Of a DNA stretch of 64,000 nt, positions 44,980-53,041 are shown piece by piece; the first letter of the stretch is position 1; each line of letters starts with the position of its first letter. The notes beneath the pieces are model-generated. The model made no database searches and was not told the DNA's origin. It worked only from the letters and a program-made list of their open reading frames with translations. The position numbers were made by a program, and so were the translations under genes. The stretch covers positions 124,001 through 188,000 of the forward strand of contig NZ_JAVALZ010000001.1 in assembly GCF_030730865.1 (NCBI RefSeq). The letters run 5' to 3'. Source of the DNA: Uliginosibacterium sp. 31-16. GTDB taxonomy: Bacteria; Pseudomonadota; Gammaproteobacteria; Burkholderiales; Rhodocyclaceae.

Positions 44980-45141
44980 CTATTGCAGATTCGTGTTAAC
45001 GGTGGTGAATACACCATTGAGACTGCCGCCGACCAGCGCAACAGCTGCAACGATGACAACAGCGATCAGCGCAGCGATCAGGCCGTATTCAATAGCCGTC
45101 ACACCGTCTTCGTCCCGCAGGAATTTCGTCAATGCTTTCAT
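44980..45141 (-). CDS. flp: Flp-type pilin, canonical
   Basis: This 53-residue Flp pilin is shorter than most gene-finding cutoffs. It has the leader MKALTKFLRDEDG, then VTAIEYGLIAALIAVVIVAAVALVG with the Glu-Tyr pair of Flp pilins; cleavage is expected after the Gly before VTAIEYG. An AGGAGG site lies directly upstream. This is the most likely main pilin of the Tad system. Confidence 0.93.
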   Translation of the reverse strand: MKALTKFLRDEDGVTAIEYGLIAALIAVVIVAAVALVGGSLNGVFTTVNTNLQ

Positions 45142-45276
45142 GATGTCCTCCTTGAATACAATTCCCTCACCTTGCGGTGAAGATCCAAACCGGCACCAGC
45201 GTTCGCCGTACCGGGCTTTCTGCTGCGATGGCGGCCACAGCCGCCCACTACCAGAAACTTGTGTTGCTCAATTCGC

Positions 45277-45504
45277 TCATGTCGCATTGCCGACTTCGGT
45301 TGCCACATGCGTCCAGGTCGCCCCGACATGCACACCCAGAGCGGCGATTCCGCCCAGTGCTGCAATGGCGATCAACGAGGCAATCAGGGCGTATTCAATG
45401 GCCGTTACGGCGTTTTCACCTGCCAGGAAACGCGTGACCTGCTGCAATGCTTTCGCAAGGAAGGCCGTGCCACATGAATGCTGATGAAATGTGCGGTGTG
45501 TCAT
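45277..45504 (-). CDS. Second Flp-type pilin, longer leader
   Basis: A 75-residue protein with the Flp core NAVTAIEYALIASLIAIAALGG (about 33-54) preceded by a 31-residue leader (MTHRTFHQHSCGTAFLAKALQ..). The Gly-type cleavage residue is replaced by GENA before VTAIEY, so processing by TadV may differ. The start at 45504 has AGGAGGT. It lies 135 bp upstream of the canonical pilin. It may be a minor or alternative pilin. Confidence 0.85.
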   Translation of the reverse strand: MTHRTFHQHSCGTAFLAKALQQVTRFLAGENAVTAIEYALIASLIAIAALGGIAALGVHVGATWTHVATEVGNAT

Positions 45505-46005
45505 GACCAGACCTCCTTTCATCTCACTATAGAAAGGGCCCGGTGACTCACACACGGCGCTTCCGCCCGTCACACCCGGGAGGTTTGTTCCGGTGTGGGC
45601 AGGACAAATGTCATGGTTTATCGCGTTGCGGAAATTGCGCGAATTCCCCCCGTCGCAGACACTTCAGCTTGCTTGGTGATCCGACCCGGCGATGCTTGAA
45701 GACTGTTCGGCCCGAGTGCGCCCGCAGGCGCCCTTCGACTATTGATCCGGCCCGATTTTGTTTGATCTTTGCGTACCCCCCAGCCGTTCGAGCCGAGTGC
45801 CGTGCGAAGCACGGTGTATCGAGGCTTGGGCCGCGCCCTCGATACACGCCCTGCGGGCGCACTCGGGCCGAACGGACTTCAAAACCAGACCGGATCAATA
45901 GCCCAGGACAGGCCAAGTCGAGAGCCAGGCCCACGCCTCGATACAGCCGGCGTTGCCGGCCACTCGGCACGAACGGTTTTGGGGGCGCAAAGTTCAAACC
46001 GCTCA
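45505..46005. repeat. Mosaic of terminal-repeat ends and GCCGAGTGC modules
   Basis: About 500 bases with no gene. They hold a CTATTGATCCGGCC end at 45739-45752, a GACCGGATCAATAG end at 45888-45901, and two GCCGAGTGCCG/CACTCGGC modules. The two ends here point outward with respect to a complete element, as if left by nested insertions or recombination. The pilin promoter must lie near 45510-45620 but no consensus was identified. Confidence 0.55.
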
Positions 46006-46244
46006 GACCGGATCTATCGTTAAGCGTCAACGCTCTCCACCTGGCGTCATCCCGGCGCAGGCCGGGATCCAGAGCTGGGCCTGCCGCGCCTGAATGCTGC
46101 CTTCAAGCGCAAACGATCAAGGGAAATGCGAAATGGCGCCACGGCAACGTATAGCACCTACCGCCACTCGCATTCTCCTGGATCCCGGCCTGCGCCGGGA
46201 TGACGACATCAATGGGCGCATCACACGGCGCTATTGTTCCGGCC
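46006..46244. mobile_element. 239-bp MITE-like element, copy 2
   Basis: Direct repeat of 44067-44305 with about 17 differences. Its terminal repeats have decayed (GACCGGATCTATCG and CTATTGTTCCGGCC). The two copies bracket tadV and both pilin genes, a 1.7-kb block. Confidence 0.72.
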
Positions 46245-46469
46245 AGGTTTAGTTTGAAGTCCGTTCGACCCAAGTGCGCCCGCAGGGCGCCCTTCGACAG
46301 GCTCAGGACAGACCACGTCGAGAGCGGGGCCAAGCCCTCCCGACCTCCCCTTGACAGGGGAGGAGCAAACAAAATCGGGCTGGATCGAGCTCCCTCCCCT
46401 GTCAACGGGAGGGCTAGGGAGGGGTTTGAGTGACCAACAAAAGATCCTGAACAGTTTCTTGCTGCTGAA
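46245..46469. repeat. Palindromic repeats after element copy 2
   Basis: Contains the CCTTCGACAGGCTCAGGAC dispersed repeat, and an inverted pair CCCTCCCGACCTCCCCTTGACAGGGG with CCCCTGTCAACGGGAGGGCTAGGG, a common proteobacterial CTCCCCTGTCA-type palindrome. No gene. Confidence 0.5.
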
Positions 46470-47996
46470 TCAGTAAGGTCCGTTAGAAGCGGGTTGTGAG
46501 GCACCCGGCGAAAAACGCACATGCACGACGGCCACCGGGTCTGCATACAGGCGCCGCCAACCCGGCATCTGGTCCATGGCTGCGACAGCGGGCATGGCCG
46601 GGATGAAGAGTGTCCAGCCGATACCGGACTCTTTGAGCATTTCGGCGAGACGTTCTGGCGAACGCGTCACCGTGGCGATGTAATGTCTTTTCTGGAAGGC
46701 ATCGCCATAGACGGCACGCGAATCAACCGAAGGAGCAATCCCCACAAAAATCAGGTAGCCGCCGAATTCGTAGGCATTCAGCACCGGTCCGGGTGGCTTG
46801 GCCGCCAGCCCGACTGCCACGGCCCGGGCTGGCGACATGGCCGCTGCAGGCTGCAGGAGCTGAGTGCGCCCGATGCTCAGGGAGAGCACGGCGAGCATGA
46901 GCAAAGTGAGCGCCTGGGTGAGTTTTCGCGCGGGTTGCGCCAGCGTGGCAAACTGCCGGTCAAGCACAGAGGCGGGCATTTGCGCAGCGGCGCTGGCAAG
47001 CCCCCACTGTGCCGCCAGTGGCTGCGCCACGATGATCGGGGCCAGCAGGCCGAGCAGCTCACCATGCCGTACATGCCAGAGCGCCAGGTGCAGCAGGCCC
47101 AGCAGCAGCACGATCCGGATTGGCGGCAAGCGCAGGCCGTTTGCCAGGGTCAGTGCGGCGGCGGCCAGCAGCCAGATTTCCAGCGGTTCCAGACCGCGGA
47201 AAGCTGGCGCTTTCCATTCCGTGATGGTGTTGAGGCTGAAACTCATCTGATGCTGGTCGTACACGAATCGCCAGGCGTCGAGGCCATGCGGCGTCAGCAA
47301 TGTGGCCAGCGATACGAGCAGCAGAAAAACTGCCCATCGGGACACGACGGCACGTCTGGCGCTGGCTTCGGCATTGAGAAGGGCTTCCAGCGCGAAAGCG
47401 GCTGTCAGCCCCAGCGGCACCGGGAACCCCCCGTGCAGATTGGCCCACAGAACCATGACGGCAACAAGCCACAGCGGTGGCGCACGCTGCAATTCAACGG
47501 CCTGCACCAGCGCAATGGTCCAGATAACCAGCAGCGGGATGGTCAGTGCATGGGGACGTGCCAGCATGTGCGGTGCGACAAGGCATAGCGCCATGGCAAC
47601 GCAGAGCAACGCACGGATGGGCAGCAGATGCCGCAGCAGGTAGCGGGTGAGGATAGCCAGCGCAGCGGCGTAACACGCCGCGGTCAACGCGACGACACCG
47701 GTCCATCCCCCCGCATCGAAAACCAGCGCATACAGCACGGCGGCAAGCCAGGTGTGTACGACCCAGGGCTGGCCACGAACAGTGTGGGAGAAAGGATCCG
47801 TGGCGGGCACCGCGCCGTGATCAAGTATCCAGCGGCCGGTGGCGATGTTCCAGTAAGTGTCGCCATCGTTGAGTAACCCCGGATGCAGGATCAGCCACAG
47901 GAAAATGAGCGTGCCGATCATGAGCGGCCACGACAGCCAGGTACGCGTGGCAGACGCGGATGAACCGATGGCACAGAGACATTTCAGTTTCCACAT
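46470..47996 (-). CDS. Multi-pass membrane protein, GT-C glycosyltransferase-like
   Basis: The 508-residue protein has about ten transmembrane helices. The first periplasmic loop carries LLNDGDTYWNIATGRWILDHG (about 41-61), where the acidic residues resemble those of GT-C type glycosyltransferases. A short soluble C-terminal part (from about 400) includes LNAYEFGGYLIF and VDSRAVYGD, as in uncharacterised mannosyltransferase-like proteins. No exact family recognised. It starts with GAGGGGA upstream of the ATG and follows the response regulator by 21 bp, so it belongs to the kinase-regulator operon. Confidence 0.65.
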   Translation of the reverse strand: MWKLKCLCAIGSSASATRTWLSWPLMIGTLIFLWLILHPGLLNDGDTYWNIATGRWILDHGAVPATDPFSHTVRGQPWVVHTWLAAVLYALVFDAGGWTGVVALTAACYAAALAILTRYLLRHLLPIRALLCVAMALCLVAPHMLARPHALTIPLLVIWTIALVQAVELQRAPPLWLVAVMVLWANLHGGFPVPLGLTAAFALEALLNAEASARRAVVSRWAVFLLLVSLATLLTPHGLDAWRFVYDQHQMSFSLNTITEWKAPAFRGLEPLEIWLLAAAALTLANGLRLPPIRIVLLLGLLHLALWHVRHGELLGLLAPIIVAQPLAAQWGLASAAAQMPASVLDRQFATLAQPARKLTQALTLLMLAVLSLSIGRTQLLQPAAAMSPARAVAVGLAAKPPGPVLNAYEFGGYLIFVGIAPSVDSRAVYGDAFQKRHYIATVTRSPERLAEMLKESGIGWTLFIPAMPAVAAMDQMPGWRRLYADPVAVVHVRFSPGASQPASNGPY

Positions 47997-48017
47997 GATG
48001 TCCCCTCGCAGGGCGTG

Positions 48018-48716
48018 TCAGCCTCGATCCAGGTCATGTTCAGTGGCAAATGCGAACAGATCTATCCGGTTGCGCAGACCGAGTTTGTCGTAGATGGCGG
48101 TGAGGTGGTTGCGCAGGGTGTGTTCGCTGATGCCAAGGGCCTCGGCGATGACGATGCTTTTGGCCCCGCGGTTGCGCACGATGGCGCGGATGATCTCGCG
48201 CTCGCGCGCGGTGAGGCTGGCGATGCGACTGTTGCCCGCAAGGGCATCAGGCGTAGCGCGTGAGGCAAGCATGCCGACCATGCCCCCCGCGATCAGCGGC
48301 GAAGCCCAGAATTGCGCGGCATGCACATGCTCGATGGCTTGCAGCACGACGTCGGCGCCTTCGTCTTTGAGGACGACGCCGCGCGCGCCCGCAACAATTG
48401 CGGCCTGGTGCATGGCTGGATCACGGTCGCCAGTGAGGATCAGCACTTGCGCCTGACAGCTGCGGCGCAACTCGGGAAGACTGGCGAGGCTGTTCGTGCC
48501 GTTCAGGTCCAGATCAAGCACGATGACATCTGGCTGGCAGTCCGCCGCAACGCGGAGCATTTCGCTGCAGCTCGATGCGGTGGCGATGGACTGGAGACGG
48601 GGCTGAGCGCTTTCGACAAGACGCTCCAGGCCCCACAGGATGGCCTTGTGATCATCGACGATCATGACCCGGATGGGGCGGGGTTCCACTGTTTCGGCAG
48701 TGCTGGCGAGGGGCAT
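48018..48716 (-). CDS. NarL/LuxR-family response regulator
   Basis: A 232-residue two-component regulator. The receiver domain has MIVDDHKAILWG (acidic pair at the N-terminus), the phospho-acceptor Asp in VIVLDLDLNGTNS (about 65) and the Lys in VVLKDEG. The C-terminal LuxR helix-turn-helix reads LTAREREIIRAIVRNRGAKSIVIAEALGISEHTLRNHLTAIYDKLG (about 170-215). It has a GGAGG site. It pairs with the kinase 20 bp upstream. Confidence 0.92.
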   Translation of the reverse strand: MPLASTAETVEPRPIRVMIVDDHKAILWGLERLVESAQPRLQSIATASSCSEMLRVAADCQPDVIVLDLDLNGTNSLASLPELRRSCQAQVLILTGDRDPAMHQAAIVAGARGVVLKDEGADVVLQAIEHVHAAQFWASPLIAGGMVGMLASRATPDALAGNSRIASLTAREREIIRAIVRNRGAKSIVIAEALGISEHTLRNHLTAIYDKLGLRNRIDLFAFATEHDLDRG

Positions 48717-48736
48717 TTGTGGCCCTCCGAAAACAG

Positions 48737-50464
48737 TTAATTCAACGGGATCGTGACAGTTATCGAACAGCCACGGGGATCGATATCCACACGGGTTTCT
48801 CCCCCCAGCAGCGCGGCGCGCTCGCTGATGGAGCGCGGGGTGAAGGTCGGCAACGGAGGCTGGTTACCGTGTTCGTTACGTATCCGTAATTCAAGCACGC
48901 CTTCTTCACAACGCAGCGCTATCCAGGCCATGTGGGCACGTGTGTGGCGGCGGATGTTGCTGAGACCTTCAGCCACGAGATGGAACAATTCGTCGGCAAT
49001 ATGTCGATCCACGGGCAGGGTGCCCTGGATATCGACACTCACCTCAATCCCGAACAGCTGCCCGAAGCGCAGCGCCTGGCGCTGCACTGCGCTGGCCAGC
49101 AGTTCCCCACCCTGCCCTGAGCTGCCGCGCAGGCCGCTCACGACATCACGCATGGCGGCGAGTTCGGTGCTAGCCATGGCGAGCATGCGCTGCAGGTCTT
49201 CGCTGAGCGGATTATCCGGACCGGCCTTGCGTACCAGCGCTTCGACCGCGAACTTGAGCCCGATGTAGGGCTGGATCGCGCTGTCATGCAATGTGCGGCC
49301 AATCTTGGCCCGTTCGTTTTCGACCGCTTCGGTGGACAGGCGCTCAAGGAGCAGCGCGTTATCGATCAATGGGGCGATCTGCTCGGTCACGCGCATCAGA
49401 ACCTCCAGCCCGTGCGTACGCAGATGCCCGGATGCACTGCCGAGAATAAGGGTCATGTTGCCTACGCTGCGACAGCGTACCGGGGTGATCATCAGACAAT
49501 CCTGTTCGAGCAGCCTGGCGAGCTGCTCGAAGACAACAGGCTCCGGCATGCCCGGCAATTCGTCGCTGCCTGGCATGGGTTCATGATGCGTGCTGGAACG
49601 CCCGAAAAGATGGGTGCGCCGCCGGTGCAGGAAGGCATGTTCTTCACTCAGGCTTGTCACGCAGGCCAGCAGGGATTCCGCACTGGCTTCGGAGAGGCGG
49701 CTGCAGCCTTCGCCCTCTTCCCAGCACAGGGCGTGTTCGCCACCCTCGACATCGCGCATCAGCAGCAGTGCGCTTTGGGCATCGAATTCATGGCAGATGG
49801 GTTCCAGCAGCTTCGGCATGATGGCGTCAAACCCGCGGCGCGGATCGAGGCGCTCCACAAGATGGGTGGAGAAGGCATAAGCCCTGCGGCTATCGGCTTC
49901 GGCACGCGCCAGAACGGCCACCAGCGAACCAGTCACCAGCAAGGAGAGCGGCAACGCCAGCAAGGTAGGCCAGGAAATCCCGGGGGCACGCAGGCAGAGG
50001 ATGATCAGGGCCGCCGAACTGCTGAAGATGGCAACGGCGGTACTTTCGCCCACGCCACGCTGCCAGGAGGCGAACAGGACAGGGAAGAACAGGAACAGGA
50101 AGTAGTGGAAGCCGCCCGGCCCGGCCAGCGCGATGAGCAGCAGGAACCAGCAGCAATCCAGCCAGGGGAGGATTCTGAGTACGGGCAGGACACGCCCGCT
50201 GGCCGAAAACCATAGCAAGACCCCGGCATATACGCTGAAGCCCGCAATACCGGCAAACAGGTAGGTATGCGACGCGGCCTGCGTGTCGAGCATCAACTGG
50301 GCGGCAATGATCGCCAGGACGACACGCATGCTCTCGATCAGCCGGCGTTCATCGGTGAACAGGTCGGTGACGCGGGCACGCGCGGGCACGTCACTCCTCG
50401 CACTGAACGGTGTTCGCGCCCCCGACTCCTGTGGGTACGGCTTCGTCACAGATTCCCCTGGCAT
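48737..50464 (-). CDS. NarX/DegS-type sensor histidine kinase
   Basis: A 575-residue membrane kinase. About five to six helices (about 40-190) form an integral sensor, followed by a GAF-like region (about 215-370) and the HisKA_3 phosphorylation motif ERAKIGRTLHDSAIQPYIGLK (His near 390). The ATPase domain keeps the N-box AEGLSNIRRHT, but its G-boxes are weak (SISERAALLGGETRVDID). The start at 50464 is a best guess. It should phosphorylate the neighbouring LuxR regulator; a link to pilus control is inferred from position only. Confidence 0.85.
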   Translation of the reverse strand: MPGESVTKPYPQESGARTPFSARSDVPARARVTDLFTDERRLIESMRVVLAIIAAQLMLDTQAASHTYLFAGIAGFSVYAGVLLWFSASGRVLPVLRILPWLDCCWFLLLIALAGPGGFHYFLFLFFPVLFASWQRGVGESTAVAIFSSSAALIILCLRAPGISWPTLLALPLSLLVTGSLVAVLARAEADSRRAYAFSTHLVERLDPRRGFDAIMPKLLEPICHEFDAQSALLLMRDVEGGEHALCWEEGEGCSRLSEASAESLLACVTSLSEEHAFLHRRRTHLFGRSSTHHEPMPGSDELPGMPEPVVFEQLARLLEQDCLMITPVRCRSVGNMTLILGSASGHLRTHGLEVLMRVTEQIAPLIDNALLLERLSTEAVENERAKIGRTLHDSAIQPYIGLKFAVEALVRKAGPDNPLSEDLQRMLAMASTELAAMRDVVSGLRGSSGQGGELLASAVQRQALRFGQLFGIEVSVDIQGTLPVDRHIADELFHLVAEGLSNIRRHTRAHMAWIALRCEEGVLELRIRNEHGNQPPLPTFTPRSISERAALLGGETRVDIDPRGCSITVTIPLN

Positions 50465-50579
50465 GCTAAACGTGGCGGGCCAAACTGGCACCAGATCAAC
50501 TCATACAGTCTAGACCGCCATTTTTTCAGGTTCTGAGCGACCACCCTTCACGCCATGTTCACCACGCAGTGCAGTTACC

Positions 50580-52742
50580 TTACGGCGCCAGGGCATGCGA
50601 GGACTCGAAGTCGCGGATCTCCTGCAGCGCCTCGCTCAAAGTCATTTCATGGACGTTCAGAAGCTTGCCTACAAGATGCTCGGTCAAGGGTTTGAGAGCC
50701 GCCAGAACAGCCTTGGTTTCGCTGTACAGGCGTTCGTTCTGGGCTTCCATGATGTTGCGCGTTTCCTCATCCAGCGCACGGCCACCGCCGTTATCACGAT
50801 TGAGCGCGCCAAAATTGAGACGGGTCTTGCGATACATCCCCATCTCGCCGACAGCGTGGTGGAGCAGCTGCGTCACGCGAGTGATGTCGTTGTGCGCACC
50901 GTTGGTTGTGCCTTGCTCGCCAAAGAACAGCTCTTCATTGGCCATGCCCCCCAGCAGCACCCGCACGTCGTGTTCGATATCTCCTTTGGTCTTGAGCAGG
51001 TTTGCCCCTTTTTTATGAAAAACGAAACCCAGGGCATTGGTGCGTGGATTGGCTTTGAGTGAAATCTTGATGACCTTCATGTCTGCCAGAATTTTTCCCC
51101 AATCGTCGTGATTGAGCTTGCGCTCATAGTCGAGATCAACCAGAAAGTGCCCCCATTCATGCACGGCAATGATGCGGCGGTCACGCTCACGTTCCTGGGT
51201 GGTGCTGAGATTGACGTTCCCCAGTAGAACCCGTTCGGCGGCCTGCATCAGGGTTTTGGCGCCAATCATCTCGCCGGTTTGCACCGCCATGATGCCGGCC
51301 TGATTGACGATGGTTTCAAGGTCTGCCGGGCTGCAGCCTTCGGTCACCGCGATGTGTTGGCGAAGATCGAGGTCGGGCATCACTTTATCGGCGCGTTGCG
51401 CCAGATAGTGCTCAATGATCGCCAGTCGCTCTTCCCTGTTGGGCAGACGGAAATCCACTTTCATCTGGAAGCGACGCAGCATCGCTTCGTCCATCTGCAT
51501 TGTCTCGCTGTTGAAATTACTGGCAACGATCCAGATGATTTTCACGTCGCTCTTGCTGCGCACGCCATCGAGCACAGACAACAGCGTGTTGGCGGTGTCG
51601 TCATCGAATTTGTGATGGCGGCTGCCACGCTTCATGAAGAGGTCCTGCGCCTCATCAAGGAAAATGATGCAATGTTTGCGCCGCTTTGCCATGGCAAGAA
51701 TCCGGCTCAGGGTATTTGAACCACCGGCAACGAAGCCCGTTTCCAGATTGGCGGCGGAATGGAACAGAATCGGCAGATTGAGCTCTTTGGCGAGATAGCT
51801 GGCCAGCTTGGTCTTGCCGGTGCCTGCAGGCCCGCTGAACATCACATTGAAGGGTTTGCGGATGCCGTACTCGGCGTATTCGTCGCGACGCTGATACTGG
51901 TCCTTGATCTGGGAGACCTCTGCCTTGATGTCGTCCATGCCCACCAGTTCGTCGATGGAACCGTTGATCTGGGAGGGCTCGATGAACTTGAGCGACTTGA
52001 ACTGCCCCTTGAGCTGGAGATACAGAAAAGCCACCAGACTGAGCATCAGCGCGGCTGAGAGCACGCCACTGGCCGCACTTTTCCAGCCATCCTTCTCGGA
52101 CAGGGGGCGCGCGTCAGAAAACCGCAGATCCAGACGCTCGACCATCTGAAGATCTTCGGGGCCGAGCTCGCTGCGGGGAAGGAAAACGAGCTTGCCGCCC
52201 CACGATGCGGTGACAGCCTTGTCGGTGAAAATCCTGGTTTCCATGTCACCCGGGTAATACGCATACAGCTTCCCTTGCGACTCGATCAGGACAAAACGAT
52301 CCGACAGGTTCCACATCAGCGTTTTGTAGATCACAACGATGCGCTCGACGGGATGCGACTCCAGAAAGCTCAACACCGAACCGGCTCCAATGACCACAGG
52401 AAGATTACGCCCGAGAACTCCCGCGCCCTCGCCCGCCTTGCCATCAACGGCCATGGCCCTGACCTGTTCGGCCAGTGCGGCATTTTTCTGCATGAGAGTC
52501 AAAGAGTAGATGGCAGAGCCGGGAATCAGGATGGCCGCGACCAGCACGCCAAGCCTGACGAGGAGCGACTGGATCGCAAACCAGTCCTGCATCCGGCCGA
52601 TGAATTTCCTGATGGCGAACCACGGGCTCGTGGGACGAGCAAGTGGAGCAGTGCTGGGTTTGGATGAATTGGACACGGCAGTCCTTCGCTCTGTGAAACA
52701 TTGAGTTTCGGCGTCGGCACACATGGAGCCAGACTTGGCCAT
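50580..52742 (-). CDS. FtsH-like AAA+ membrane metalloprotease
   Basis: A 720-residue relative of FtsH. Two membrane helices (about 55-75 and 230-250) enclose a periplasmic region of about 150 residues. The AAA+ domain shows Walker A GPAGTGKTK (about 309-317), Walker B IIFLDEAQDLF and the second region of homology DEAMLRRFQMKVDF. The peptidase domain keeps HEXXH (AVHEWGHF, about 523-530) and the third ligand region GAHNDITRVT. The larger periplasmic part and divergent sequence show it is not the housekeeping FtsH. The start at 52742 has AAGGAGA 15 bases upstream; the TTG at 52775 is unlikely. Confidence 0.82.
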   Translation of the reverse strand: MAKSGSMCADAETQCFTERRTAVSNSSKPSTAPLARPTSPWFAIRKFIGRMQDWFAIQSLLVRLGVLVAAILIPGSAIYSLTLMQKNAALAEQVRAMAVDGKAGEGAGVLGRNLPVVIGAGSVLSFLESHPVERIVVIYKTLMWNLSDRFVLIESQGKLYAYYPGDMETRIFTDKAVTASWGGKLVFLPRSELGPEDLQMVERLDLRFSDARPLSEKDGWKSAASGVLSAALMLSLVAFLYLQLKGQFKSLKFIEPSQINGSIDELVGMDDIKAEVSQIKDQYQRRDEYAEYGIRKPFNVMFSGPAGTGKTKLASYLAKELNLPILFHSAANLETGFVAGGSNTLSRILAMAKRRKHCIIFLDEAQDLFMKRGSRHHKFDDDTANTLLSVLDGVRSKSDVKIIWIVASNFNSETMQMDEAMLRRFQMKVDFRLPNREERLAIIEHYLAQRADKVMPDLDLRQHIAVTEGCSPADLETIVNQAGIMAVQTGEMIGAKTLMQAAERVLLGNVNLSTTQERERDRRIIAVHEWGHFLVDLDYERKLNHDDWGKILADMKVIKISLKANPRTNALGFVFHKKGANLLKTKGDIEHDVRVLLGGMANEELFFGEQGTTNGAHNDITRVTQLLHHAVGEMGMYRKTRLNFGALNRDNGGGRALDEETRNIMEAQNERLYSETKAVLAALKPLTEHLVGKLLNVHEMTLSEALQEIRDFESSHALAP

Positions 52743-53041
52743 GCGTGATGGACGCGTCTCCTTTTCCAGGCGCAACCAATCTGCTCAGGGTTTGCCAGCC
52801 CTCGCGCCAGGTCAGGTTGCAGCGTTCAGCCTGTGGTCTCTTCTGGCGGTCGCGGGGCCAGGTGCGCAGAAAACGAAGAGGACGATCAGCGAAAGGGCGT
52901 AAAAAAGGGCGTAAAACCTGTGCCTGGATCTTCTCAAAGCTTAGTGGATCGATGACGCGGGAGCTTGCCTGGTCTGCCCACCAAGGCAGTCATGCGCATG
53001 CGGAGTTCTTCCCTTTGCCATCGCCAGCGTCCCGGGATGGG
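52743..53041. other. Intergenic region upstream of the FtsH-like gene
   Basis: Nearly 300 bases between two leftward genes. I see no gene, no clear promoter and no terminator beyond a GAAAGGGCGTAAAAAAGGGCGTAAAA direct duplication near 52890-52915. Confidence 0.4.

Noticed and set aside
44067-46244. Composite transposon carrying the pilin genes
   Set aside because: No transposase gene, no target duplication, and copy 2 has decayed ends. The pair is reported as MITE-like elements only.
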